64,000 nucleotides of DNA from an uncultured Campylobacter sp. (lineage in GTDB: Bacteria; Campylobacterota; Campylobacteria; Campylobacterales; Campylobacteraceae), in NCBI RefSeq assembly GCF_937973075.1, contig NZ_CALBWL010000067.1, positions 1 to 64,000 on the forward strand. Direction: 5' to 3'. This document shows positions 1 through 7,793 of this stretch, one piece after another (the first letter of the stretch is position 1; each line of letters opens with the position of its first letter). A model generated the notes under the pieces. That model saw nothing but the letters and a program-made list of their open reading frames with translations, made no database searches and had not been told where the DNA came from. The position numbers were made by a program, and so were the translations under genes.

Positions 1-344
1 AATTTTAACGAAGCCGAATTCAAAATCCAGGCGGAGCCAAATTTTAAAATTTTATCGGAGAGAAATTCTAAAATTTCGCGCAGCCGAATTTCCACTCTCA
101 TTCCATAAACGTTACCTTTTGAAATTTCGCCGCTCGCGCCGGGTTAAATTTCGCGCCGCTTCAAAGCCGCTTCAAACCTCCGCTGTCGCGTACGCAGATC
201 AAATTTTAAAATTTCGCGGGCGCCGCATTGCTTCTCAAATTTACACACCGCGAAATTTTAACCGATTTTCGCTCCGAAATTTATGCCGCATTAACCGCCG
301 CGGATATATAATAGCGAATGTCATATTTCACGTAAGGAGTAAGC
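1..344. other. Upstream gap rich in AAATTT repeats, with promoter at its end
   Basis: No convincing gene is seen. The stretch is filled with AAATTTTA, TAAAATTT and GAAATTTC words separated by short GC-rich spacers, the same texture that fills most gaps in this window. The short open frame from 119 is a by-product of these repeats and has no homologue that I recognise. The promoter of the aldehyde dehydrogenase gene lies at the right end. Confidence 0.6.
307..312 (+). promoter_or_regulatory. -10 box of the aldehyde dehydrogenase promoter
   Basis: TATAAT at 307-312, followed by a good ribosome binding site (AAGGAG, 334-339) five bases before the ATG at 345. There is no clear -35 box, which is usual for Campylobacter vegetative promoters. 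Confidence 0.6.
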
Positions 345-1811
345 ATGGCTACAATCCAACCAAGCTATAAGCTTTTCATCGACGGCGAGTTTGTGGGTGC
401 CGAAGGCGGCGCGAGCCTAGACGTTTTTAATCCCGCTACCGGCGAGAAAATTTCAAAGATCGCAGATGCTAGCAAGGCGGACGTCGATAGAGCGGTCGCC
501 GCGGCGCGCAAGGCGTTTGAGAGCTTTCGCCGCACTAGCGTTTATGAGCGCAGCGCGCTGCTAAATAAGATCGCCGACGTCCTAGAGCAAAACGCCGAGT
601 TTATCGCCACCGTAGAGACTATCGACAACGGCAAGCCGATCCGCGAGACACGCGCGGTCGACGTAGCGTGGTCGATCGAGCATTTCCGCTATTTTGCGGG
701 CGTGATCTTGGGCGAGGAGGGCAGCGCCAATATGCTAAAAGAGCGCTATCTATCCGTCGTCTTGCGCGAGCCGATCGGCGTAGTAGGACAGATCGTGCCG
801 TGGAATTTCCCGTTTTTGATGAGCGCGTGGAAGCTCGCTCCGTTACTTGCCGCGGGCGATACATGCGTGTTTAAGCCAAGCTCCGAGACCAGCCTTAGCA
901 TTTTGGAGTTCATCCGCCTAATTGCGCCGCTACTTCCAAAGGGTGTCATCAACGTCGTAACCGGCAAGGGAAGCAAGGCAGGCGAGTTCGTCCGCACTCA
1001 CAAAGGGCTCGATAAGCTTGCATTTACGGGCTCTACCGAGGTCGGCAGAGGCATCGCGTTAGCCGCGGCGCAAAAGATCATCCCTGCTACGCTTGAGCTT
1101 GGCGGCAAGAGCGCGAATATTATCTTTGACGATTGCGACTTCGATGTTGCGATCGACGGCGTGCAGCTGGGGATCCTTTTCAACCAAGGTCAAGTCTGCT
1201 GCGCGGGAAGTAGGATCTTCGTGCAGGAGGGTATCTACGATAAATTCGTGCCGGCGCTCGTGGAGAAATTTAAGCGCATCAAGGTGGGCGATCCGCTCGA
1301 TCCGAACACCCAGATGGGATGCCAGATCAACAAAAAGCAAGCCGATAAAATTTTAGAGTACGTAAAAATCGGCGTAGAAGAGGGCGCTAAGATCGCCGTG
1401 GGCGGCAAGCGACATAGCGTGGGAGAGGCTTTCGTCGAGCCTACGCTACTCGTGGACGTGCGCAACGACATGCGCGTGGCGCAGGAGGAGATATTCGGTC
1501 CTGTGGGCGTCGTGATTAAATTTAAAGATCAAGACGAGCTCGTCCGCATGGCGAACGACAGCCTCTATGGGCTTGGCGGCGCCGTATTTACGCGCGACAT
1601 CGCAAAGGCGCTCACGGTCGCACGCCTGCTTGAGACGGGTCGCGTGTGGGTCAATACCTATAACCAGATCCACGCCGGCGCGCCGTTTGGCGGCTACAAA
1701 GAATCGGGCATCGGTCGCGAAACGCACAAGATGATCCTGGATCACTACACCCAGACCAAAAACATCTACATCGACACGATCTCAAAACCGAGCGGCTTTT
1801 ACGAGCAGTAA
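345..1811 (+). CDS. NAD(P)-dependent aldehyde dehydrogenase
   Basis: This is a full-length 488-residue member of the aldehyde dehydrogenase superfamily (class 1/2-like), a cytoplasmic enzyme oxidising aldehydes to carboxylic acids. Visible signatures are the cofactor-fold segment VPWNFPF near residue 151, the FTGSTEVG nucleotide loop near 227, the general-base glutamate in LELGGKS (E251) and the nucleophile in GQVCCAGSR (C285 by alignment with ALDH2). The C-terminal PFGGYKESGIGRE motif is intact. The ATG at 345 is supported by AAGGAG at 334-339 and a TATAAT box at 307. The gene stands alone and is closed by a strong terminator, so it is a single-gene unit. The substrate cannot be told from sequence; short aliphatic aldehydes such as acetaldehyde are typical of this subgroup. 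Confidence 0.93.
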   Translation: MATIQPSYKLFIDGEFVGAEGGASLDVFNPATGEKISKIADASKADVDRAVAAARKAFESFRRTSVYERSALLNKIADVLEQNAEFIATVETIDNGKPIRETRAVDVAWSIEHFRYFAGVILGEEGSANMLKERYLSVVLREPIGVVGQIVPWNFPFLMSAWKLAPLLAAGDTCVFKPSSETSLSILEFIRLIAPLLPKGVINVVTGKGSKAGEFVRTHKGLDKLAFTGSTEVGRGIALAAAQKIIPATLELGGKSANIIFDDCDFDVAIDGVQLGILFNQGQVCCAGSRIFVQEGIYDKFVPALVEKFKRIKVGDPLDPNTQMGCQINKKQADKILEYVKIGVEEGAKIAVGGKRHSVGEAFVEPTLLVDVRNDMRVAQEEIFGPVGVVIKFKDQDELVRMANDSLYGLGGAVFTRDIAKALTVARLLETGRVWVNTYNQIHAGAPFGGYKESGIGRETHKMILDHYTQTKNIYIDTISKPSGFYEQ

Positions 1812-1828
1812 GGGCTTAGCGCGGTATC

Positions 1829-1858
1829 TCGGGCGGTTTACGCCGCCCGAAATTTTAT
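1829..1858 (+). terminator. Rho-independent terminator after the aldehyde dehydrogenase
   Basis: A perfect 8-bp stem TCGGGCGG / CCGCCCGA (1829-1836 with 1843-1850), loop TTTACG, followed by AAATTTTATT. It lies 18 bases after the stop codon. Confidence 0.85.
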
Positions 1859-1950
1859 TCTGCTTGACTTGTAATTCATCAAAATCCTCTTTATATAATA
1901 TACGGCTGCAAAAAGACAATATAAAAAACGAAAATTAAGTTTAACGAATA

Positions 1951-1956
1951 TATAAT
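1951..1956 (+). promoter_or_regulatory. -10 box of the EexN-like gene
   Basis: TATAAT at 1951-1956 is 25 bases before the start codon. A second TATAAT at 1894-1899 could be an alternative promoter. The ribosome binding site AAGGAG is at 1971-1976. Confidence 0.5.
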
Positions 1957-1981
1957 TAGTCACCATTTAAAAGGAGAAGAA

Positions 1982-2257
1982 ATGAAACGAATTTTTTTGT
2001 TGAGCCTTACGGCTATCGTAGGTTTAGGTCTTGCCGGATGCAAGGAAGACGAGCCTAAAAAAACGGTTGCGGATTATCTGCTTGCGCCGCTAGAGGCAAA
2101 AGCGAAACTGGAGCTTTGCGAGAAAATGCAACCAAAGGACGTGATTAACGATAAAGAATGCAACAATGCAAACCGAGCGAAAGGGTTTTTGAGGGATCAA
2201 AATTTAGATCCAAATAGACATTGGTCTGAAGTGGATTATTATATAAAAACATCCTGA
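1982..2257 (+). CDS. EexN-family small lipoprotein
   Basis: This 91-residue protein begins with a signal peptide ending in a lipobox (LAGC, Cys20), so it should be lipidated and exported. The mature part holds the pattern of the EexN family: a short variable start, then LEAKAKLELCEKMQPKD and a conserved DKECNNANRAK segment with a second and third cysteine. EexN proteins were named for entry exclusion by conjugative plasmids, but chromosomal homologues are common in Campylobacter and their role there is unknown. No conjugation genes lie nearby, so an exclusion role is not supported by context. The start has a strong ribosome binding site and a TATAAT box. Confidence is good for lipoprotein, moderate for the family name. 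Confidence 0.75.
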   Translation: MKRIFLLSLTAIVGLGLAGCKEDEPKKTVADYLLAPLEAKAKLELCEKMQPKDVINDKECNNANRAKGFLRDQNLDPNRHWSEVDYYIKTS

Positions 2258-2902
2258 ACGAATTAGCGAGGATCTTAAAAAATAACAATTAAATTTTTGA
2301 AAGTAGTAGCGCAAATACGCTAATAATATTTTTCCAAAGCGGGATTTGAAGAGAGAAAGAGAGTGAAAGTCTTAACGGCGAGCATTAAGTAGCTTCAATT
2401 TTTTCAAATCTCTTTGCAATTTTTACAGCCGCGTGCGTTCAAATATCAGATATGACTTTTGTCGTAGGCGGCTTGATAAAAGCCTTACTTGACTTACTGC
2501 GCTTACGCAGCGTTTAAATTTAATCTTGCCAGCGGCTACGGCTAAATTTTAAAATTTCAAATCCGCCGTTTTAAAGAGCCGTCATCTGCGCGAGTGCGCG
2601 TAAGCGGGCGCATGCAAGAAACAGCCTCGGGCGCAGTTTTATCGCAGGCCTCCGTCCGCATCAAGTTATACCGTGCCGCGTTAAAGCCTCAAAACTCACG
2701 CGATTTCTAATTTTGCTATCGAGCCGCATCGAACCGCAGCCAAACTCGCGCGGTGAAAATCTAAATTTACGCTATAATCTTGCAAAGCGGAGCGTAGAAC
2801 TCCTGCTGCGCGTGTGCGACGAAATTTAAACAAAGGCCCGCAAATTCGGGTTTCTTAGCTTTCACGCGGCTGCGGCGTAACGCTAAATTTAACGGAGGGA
2901 GC
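2258..2902. other. 645-base gap, AAATTT-rich, ending in the thiL leader
   Basis: No gene is supported. The right part (2773-2902) is the thiL leader. It contains CCCGCAAATTCGGG (about 2838-2851), a small hairpin followed by TTTC. I looked for a TPP riboswitch and did not find its conserved core. The long minus-strand open frame beginning inside thiL reaches into this gap but is a shadow of thiL. Confidence 0.5.
2773..2778 (+). promoter_or_regulatory. -10 box of the thiL promoter
   Basis: GCTATAAT context with TATAAT at 2773-2778, 125 bases before the start codon of thiL. Confidence 0.5.
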
Positions 2903-4174
2903 ATGGATAAGGAGCGGTATATTTTTGAGAAATTTAGATCAAAATTTAGCGGCGATGATTGCGCCGTAATCGGCGAGCGAGCGTATTGTAAGGATCTTTT
3001 CGTCGAGGGCGTGCACTTTCGCCGTGGCTGGCTGAGCCTGCGCGAGATCGGCGCAAAGGCGATGCTCGTAAACATCTCGGATATGATCGCGACGAATGCG
3101 CGCGCCAAATACGCCCTGCTGGGGCTTGCGCTGCCGCGCGAGATCAGCACGCGCGAGATCGACGAGCTGTGCGCGGGCGTGAGCGAAACGGCGCGGGAGT
3201 GGGGCATACGGATCATCGGCGGCGACACGATCGGCTCGGATCGCATCGCGCTTAGCGTGAGCCTGATCGGCAAGTGTAAGCGCCCCGTGTTTCGCAGCGG
3301 CGCGCGCATGGGCGATCTCATCGCGCATACGGGCGAGTTGGGCGGCGTCGGGCGCGATCTGGCGGTGCTTTTAAGAGATGAAATTTCGCCCGCTAACTCG
3401 CAGATGCAGAACCGAAACGATAAAATTTCGTCGGCGCAAAGCTCAAGCACCGCGCCGCAGGGTCTCAACGCGGAGGCTTCGACGGCACAAAATCCTGGCG
3501 ATGAGGTGCGAAGCCCGGACGATAAAATTTCACCTGCGCGTGCCGAGTCGCAGAACCTGGACGCTGAAACTTCGGCAATACAAATTTTGGATCTTGAGCC
3601 GCAAAGTCTGGACGATAAAATTTCACCTGCGCGCGCCGAGCCGCAGAGCTTGGATGCCGAAACTTCGGCGCAAAATTCCGTGTCACGAAGCGGAGAGGAT
3701 CGCAAGAGCCCTACGTCGCAAAGCCTCGCATGTGAAAATTCTACGTCGCAAAGCTCTGCAGGCGAAAATCCTGTGCTGGGTAGTGGCTCATATCGCTTGC
3801 GCGAGGATCTACGCGCAAAAATTTCAAAAAATTCGCGCTTCGTCAGGCCCGTCTTGCGCGATAAGTTTTTTTACAAGGCGGCGAAGTTCATTAGCGCGGC
3901 GATGGACATTAGCGATGGGCTCGCGCAGGACTTGCCCCGCCTGTTGGAGGCTAGCGGCGTGGGTGCGCGCTGGATCGCCCGCCCTAGCGAGGCTGCGCTG
4001 CAAAGCGGCGAGGAGTATGAGATTTTGTTCAGCTTCGCGCCGAAGTTTTTGCCTAAAATCTACGCGATTGCCGCTAAAACGGGCGTTTCGATCAATATCA
4101 TCGCCGAGGTTTGCCCGCGCACGCCGCAAAGCTCGATGGAATTTCGCGGCAGCTCGCACCACTTCGCGCCTTGA
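2903..4174 (+). CDS. thiL: Thiamine-monophosphate kinase with a large in-frame repeat insert
   Basis: ThiL phosphorylates thiamine monophosphate to thiamine diphosphate in the cytoplasm. The N-terminal half (residues 1-157) has the AIR-synthase-like fold signatures: GDDCAVIG near residue 17, VNISDMIA near 56 and IIGGDTIGSD near 104. The C-terminal half (about 311-423) has the second conserved block AMDISDGLAQDL and GEEYEILF. Between them lie about 150 residues (158-310) of low-complexity, Ser/Ala/Glu-rich sequence not found in normal ThiL; without it the protein would be about 270 residues, the usual Campylobacter size. The insert contains a 20-residue unit starting DDKISPARAE that occurs twice, 31 residues (93 bases) apart at 3518 and 3611. 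The ATG at 2903 follows GGAGGG. The frame is intact throughout, so the enzyme may still fold with the insert as a disordered loop. Confidence 0.85.
   Translation: MDKERYIFEKFRSKFSGDDCAVIGERAYCKDLFVEGVHFRRGWLSLREIGAKAMLVNISDMIATNARAKYALLGLALPREISTREIDELCAGVSETAREWGIRIIGGDTIGSDRIALSVSLIGKCKRPVFRSGARMGDLIAHTGELGGVGRDLAVLLRDEISPANSQMQNRNDKISSAQSSSTAPQGLNAEASTAQNPGDEVRSPDDKISPARAESQNLDAETSAIQILDLEPQSLDDKISPARAEPQSLDAETSAQNSVSRSGEDRKSPTSQSLACENSTSQSSAGENPVLGSGSYRLREDLRAKISKNSRFVRPVLRDKFFYKAAKFISAAMDISDGLAQDLPRLLEASGVGARWIARPSEAALQSGEEYEILFSFAPKFLPKIYAIAAKTGVSINIIAEVCPRTPQSSMEFRGSSHHFAP
3380..3830 (+). repeat. In-frame repeat insert within thiL
   Basis: About 450 bases of imperfect repeats built on GATAAAATTTC or GAAACTTCGGC words followed by GC-rich spacers. 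The clearest copies start at 3518 and 3611 (93-base period, nearly identical for 60 bases). The sequence matches in texture the AAATTT-rich filler of the gaps. Confidence 0.75.
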
Positions 4175-4362
4175 AATTTACCGCGACTGATTTAAATTTT
4201 AAGGCGCGTGGCATGGAATTTGAAATTTCGCGGAGCCACGAAATTTCGTGGAGGCGTAGAATTTTATGAAGCCGCGGAATTTGGAATTTGAAATTTCGCC
4301 CCTTCACATAGCCTACACGCAAGCTCGCTATCATACCGCTACACAATTTACAAAGGAGCCGT
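4175..4362. other. Repeat-rich gap with a 16-bp palindrome
   Basis: Contains the perfect palindrome CCACGAAATTTCGTGG at 4236-4251 and two copies of GGAATTTGAAATTTCGC (from about 4215 and 4281). No gene is seen. Confidence 0.6.
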
Positions 4363-4800
4363 ATGAGGGAGATCGTAAAAAAATTTGTCGCAGGCGACGC
4401 GGATATTGTATTCGCTAGACTTTCCGTTATCATCGTGCTTGCCGTGATGGGCAACTACAAGTGGTTTGAGTTTGAAGTGGAGGCTTTAAAGCCGCTCTTT
4501 TCGCAGACGTGGCTTTCGTTTTTGCCCTCAGCGCTCGGGGACTCTGGCGCGAGCTATTTTTTGGGCGTGGTGGAGACCGTGGGCTATCTCTCGCTCATCG
4601 CGGGCTTTTTCAAGCCGAAGGCGGGCATCGTGGGCGATCTCATCGTGATCGTCATGGCGCTTACTACGCTCAGCCTACTGCCGCAGTTGGGCAAGATCGA
4701 CGGCTTTATCTTTAAAGACCTTTTCTTGCTAGGCCTTGGCTTGGTGCTGCTAAAATACGACCTGGCGCGCCTTTGCCGCGGAGAAAAAAGCTGCGATTGA
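4363..4800 (+). CDS. DUF417 (YkgB-type) inner-membrane protein
   Basis: This 145-residue integral membrane protein matches the DUF417/YkgB family in length and in the pattern near the first membrane span, where WFEFEVEALKPL follows a hydrophobic helix. About four membrane segments can be seen: residues 18-34, 64-84, 89-108 and 117-134. The family has no settled biochemical function; YkgB-like proteins are related to the DoxX group of small four-helix membrane proteins and have been linked to oxidative or chlorine stress in other bacteria. A ribosome binding site (AAAGGAG, 4352-4358) precedes the ATG. The gene appears monocistronic between repeat-rich gaps. Family assignment is fairly sure; function is unknown. 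Confidence 0.75.
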   Translation: MREIVKKFVAGDADIVFARLSVIIVLAVMGNYKWFEFEVEALKPLFSQTWLSFLPSALGDSGASYFLGVVETVGYLSLIAGFFKPKAGIVGDLIVIVMALTTLSLLPQLGKIDGFIFKDLFLLGLGLVLLKYDLARLCRGEKSCD

Positions 4801-5213
4801 GCCGTCAAAACATACTGGCGTCGGTTCCGACGCAACACTAAATGATCGCGCACGGCGAGCTTGAGGCGTTTTGATTTGAAGCCTGCTTTGCCGGTGGGTG
4901 CGTGCTTGAGCTCGATCGCATAGCACCCTTTAAAATACGACCGCGCGCTAAAATTTTATGACGCGTGGTTGAAATTTATCGAGCTGAGATAATTAAATTT
5001 TACTAACGCTCAAACTCAAATTTATAAAATTTAAATCGATCCATCAGATTGTGCCATAAATTGAGTCGCGTTAAATTTGACAGCGAAAGCTTAATTCTAA
5101 TCTCAAAGTATTAGATTTGTATCCGGCTGAATTCGCATTTGATTAAGCGAAAAGAAAAGTGCAAAGTTATATCATTTCTTAAGAATTCTGCAATTTTTTC
5201 GAAAGGATGAGAT
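4801..5213. other. 413-base gap before the asparaginase gene
   Basis: No gene is seen. The word AAAATACGACC, present in the end of the preceding gene (about 4751), recurs near 4932, which may be a trace of a local duplication. The last 100 bases are AT-rich and should contain the promoter of the next gene, with ribosome binding site AAAGGA at 5201-5206. Confidence 0.45.
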
Positions 5214-6254
5214 ATGAAGCACTTTTCACTCTCAAAGGCCGTTTTTATGGCGGCAAGTTTGGCCCTACTCGGGCTAACGGCTGCGAATGCGCAGGAGAAA
5301 TTTTCCCCAGTCATCGTCATTCACGGCGGCACCAGCGGGCTTGATCTAACCAAAGAGGAATTTAAAATCCGCGAGGAGCCGATGAACCGGGCGCTTTTGG
5401 CGGGTCAGGCCGTGCTTGAACGGGGCGGCACCGCGATGGATGCCGTAACGGCGGCCATTATGGTGCTTGAGGACGATCCGAATTTCAACGCGGGCAAGGG
5501 CGCGGTATTTACAGCCGACGGATTTAACGAACTAGACGCCTCGATCATGGACGGCTTGACCAAAAAAGCGGGCGCGGTCGCGATGGCGCGGCATATCAAA
5601 AACCCTATCCTAGGCGCCAGACTCGTGATGGATAAGACGTGGCATACGCTTGTTGCAGGCGAGGGAGCCGACAAGCTCGCCAAAGAAAACGGCCTAGAGA
5701 TGGTCGATCAGAAGTATTTTTTCACGCAGTTTAGATACGACGCGCTACAAAAGGCCAAAGAGAAGCAAAAGCTGCTACTTGATAGCGAAAAGGCGAAAAA
5801 GACGTCGTTAAATTTACACGAGCGTCCGTATCTAGGCACCGTGGGAGCGATCGCGCTGGATAAAAACGGCAACCTAGCCGCAGCGACCAGTACCGGCGGT
5901 ATGACCAATAAAATGACCGGCCGCATCGGCGATAGCCCTATAATCGGCTCGGGAACCTACGCCGACAACGACTCGGTGGCGGTTTCTTGCACCGGCACAG
6001 GCGACATCTATATGCGCGTAAACGCCGCACACGAGGTCTCGGCTCTTTATAAATACAAAACGCAAGACGTGCAAAAAGCAGCCGAAGAAGCGGTAGCTCA
6101 GGTCAAAGCTCTCGGTGGTAGCGGCGGCATCATCTCGATAGACAAGCACGGACACACGGGCTTTGCATGGACTAAAGACAAGCTCGGTATGTATCACGGC
6201 GAAGCAAGACTCGGAGCCAAACCGATCGTCTACTGGCCGCTAGGGGAGAAATAA
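5214..6254 (+). CDS. Secreted isoaspartyl peptidase / L-asparaginase (Ntn hydrolase)
   Basis: This 346-residue protein belongs to the plant-type asparaginase family of N-terminal nucleophile hydrolases. These are made as precursors that cleave themselves to expose a catalytic threonine and then hydrolyse asparagine or beta-aspartyl peptides. A signal peptide (residues 1-26, ending ANA) directs it to the periplasm. The alpha part starts with VIVIHGGTSG, and NFNAGKGAVFT is the conserved family block. The autoprocessing site is YLGTVGAIALD, with the nucleophile T209. The oxyanion and substrate loop STGGMTNKMTGRIGDSPIIG follows. The gene has its own ribosome binding site and a strong terminator. 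Periplasmic asparagine breakdown would feed aspartate and ammonia to an organism that ferments or respires amino acids; that role is inference. Confidence 0.92.
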   Translation: MKHFSLSKAVFMAASLALLGLTAANAQEKFSPVIVIHGGTSGLDLTKEEFKIREEPMNRALLAGQAVLERGGTAMDAVTAAIMVLEDDPNFNAGKGAVFTADGFNELDASIMDGLTKKAGAVAMARHIKNPILGARLVMDKTWHTLVAGEGADKLAKENGLEMVDQKYFFTQFRYDALQKAKEKQKLLLDSEKAKKTSLNLHERPYLGTVGAIALDKNGNLAAATSTGGMTNKMTGRIGDSPIIGSGTYADNDSVAVSCTGTGDIYMRVNAAHEVSALYKYKTQDVQKAAEEAVAQVKALGGSGGIISIDKHGHTGFAWTKDKLGMYHGEARLGAKPIVYWPLGEK

Positions 6255-6258
6255 ACGT

Positions 6259-6287
6259 AAATTTAGCCCCTTTGCGGGGCTAAATTT
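6259..6287 (+). terminator. Terminator after the asparaginase gene
   Basis: A perfect 12-bp stem AAATTTAGCCCC / GGGGCTAAATTT with loop TTTGC. Flanking A and T runs would allow it to work in both directions. Confidence 0.85.
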
Positions 6288-6582
6288 AAATCAAATAGCG
6301 AGGATAATACGCTTTTTATCACACGTCTATCAAATTTGGCGCCTTCGTCGATCAAGCGCCTCGGCGCGGCTAAATTCGGTCAAATTTTACTTTTAGCACC
6401 TCGGCAAAGCGCGAATTTTCTATCATTAAATTTTAAACCGCACACACTGCTATCTTTTATGGATGCAAATTTAAACATCGCTGCCTCACGTATTTTGTGA
6501 AAAAATTTTTAAAATCAAATGTTGTTTCGCCTCTTTTAGGCGCCGTTGTATAAAAAAGATGGAGAATTTCATAAATTTCTAA
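6288..6582. other. AT-rich gap leading to a G14 tract
   Basis: No gene is seen. It holds AAATTT-type repeats and the probable promoter region of the Sel1-repeat gene. Confidence 0.45.
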
Positions 6583-6596
6583 GGGGGGGGGGGGGG
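6583..6596 (+). repeat. Homopolymeric G tract (14 G)
   Basis: Fourteen consecutive G at 6583-6596, 36 bases upstream of the Sel1-repeat start codon. G tracts of this length mutate by slippage in Campylobacter and are the usual basis of phase variation. Its position outside the reading frame suggests an effect on promoter spacing or leader structure. Confidence 0.85.
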
Positions 6597-6632
6597 AAAA
6601 ATTAACCAAATTTTACCCGGAAAGGATATGAA

Positions 6633-7404
6633 ATGAAAAAATCACTGTTTGCGTTGGCGTTTATCGCCTCTTTTGTATTTGCGGCGTCCGAGCTTGAGAA
6701 ATTCGAAAAGGAGTGCGATGGCGGCAATATGGACTCTTGCGCTAGCGCCGCCGTACGATACGAAGATAGAACGAAGAAAATCGAACTGCTTCAAAAATCC
6801 TGCGACGGCGGTTATGGAACGGGCTGCGTAATGTTAGGCAACGAAATATTAGAAGAAAATCCCCAAAAAGCCATCGAACTTTATCAAAAAACTTGCAACG
6901 ACGGCAATGAAGTAGGCTGCATAATGTTAAGCAATATGGGGATGCAGGATGATCCCCAAAAGGAAGTCGAGCGTCTTGAAAAAAAATGTAACGATGGAGA
7001 TGTGGGTAGCTGCGGATTTTTAGGGGCTTTATATAATGACGGAGAGAAAATACAAAAGGACATATCAAAAGCGATCCTCTATTACGACAAAGCTTGCAAC
7101 GGAGGGCATGAACTATCGTGCGGTCTTTTATCGGATATGTATCAAGCAGAAAAGGCGTTAAAATGGACATAACAAAAGCGGCGGTCTATTATAAAAAAGG
7201 CTGCGATCTAAACTCCTTATTATCTTGCTCTAACTTTGCAAATTTTAATTACTATATCGCAAACGACAAAAAGAAGGCCACCGAGTATTATAAAAAAGCT
7301 TGTGATCTCGGTAAAAACAAAAAAATGCCTCTCTTATAAAACTATCGCCGGAGTTTAAAGAAATTTGGCAAAAATCCTGCGATATGTATGAAATCGGCAA
7401 ATAA
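6633..7404 (+). pseudogene. Sel1-repeat (Hcp-like) secreted protein, broken by two frameshifts
   Basis: The product starts with a signal peptide (about residues 1-18, ending VFAAS) and continues with Sel1-like repeats, each carrying a cysteine pair about seven residues apart (CDGGNMDSC, CDGGYGTGC, CNDGNEVGC, CNGGHELSC). This is the pattern of the disulfide-rich Hcp proteins of Helicobacter and Campylobacter. The first frame stops at 7172. The protein clearly continues in a second frame (KGVKMDITKAAVYY...) to 7339 and then in a third (LSPEFKEIWQKSCDMYEIGK) to the stop at 7404. Adding one A to the A4 run at 7150-7153 and one A to the A7 run at 7319-7325 restores one frame of about 257 codons. 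Either the gene is decayed, or it switches at homopolymers, or the sequence has two homopolymer errors. The ribosome binding site AAAGGA precedes the ATG at 6633. Confidence 0.75.
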
Positions 7405-7793
7405 TAAAACGGCGAATTGATAAAATTTGCGCCTACTACGGCTTGGACATAGACGGGACTTAGACGCAGCGGATACGCTCGCTTAATCCCGCCTCTGCTT
7501 AGACAACTTGCGAAACGAACGGCATACGAATTTGATGCCTTGAGGTTTAAATTTAAGCCCCCGGGCGGCTCGCCACAAATTTTATCCTCGCTAAATTTCG
7601 CGCCAAAAAGCGCGCATCGACAGCAGCCCGCATAGATACGAGCGCCGCTCCGTCTAATTCGTGCCTCAAAAGCGCGCGAGCTAGGCGGCGAAATTCGGCT
7701 CTGTAAATTGAATTTTACCAAAATCCATATTTCTTGATACCAAAGCGCTCAAATTTCAGGTAGAATATCGCCATATAAAATCAAGGTGGTAAA
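7405..7793. other. 389-base gap before the RNA ligase gene
   Basis: No gene is supported; the minus-strand frame here has no recognisable content. A probable -10 box TAGAAT at 7761-7766 lies 27 bases before the next start codon, whose ribosome binding site is AAGGTGG (7783-7789). Confidence 0.45.

Noticed and set aside
2779..2902. TPP riboswitch in the thiL leader
   Set aside because: The leader has a small CCCG/CGGG hairpin, but none of the conserved CUGAGA / ACCUGA core.
2767..3705. Long minus-strand open frame of 312 codons across thiL
   Set aside because: It is the mirror of the repeat insert in thiL (repeats such as ASxLCxSARAGEILSS); ThiL on the plus strand has conserved domains on both sides.
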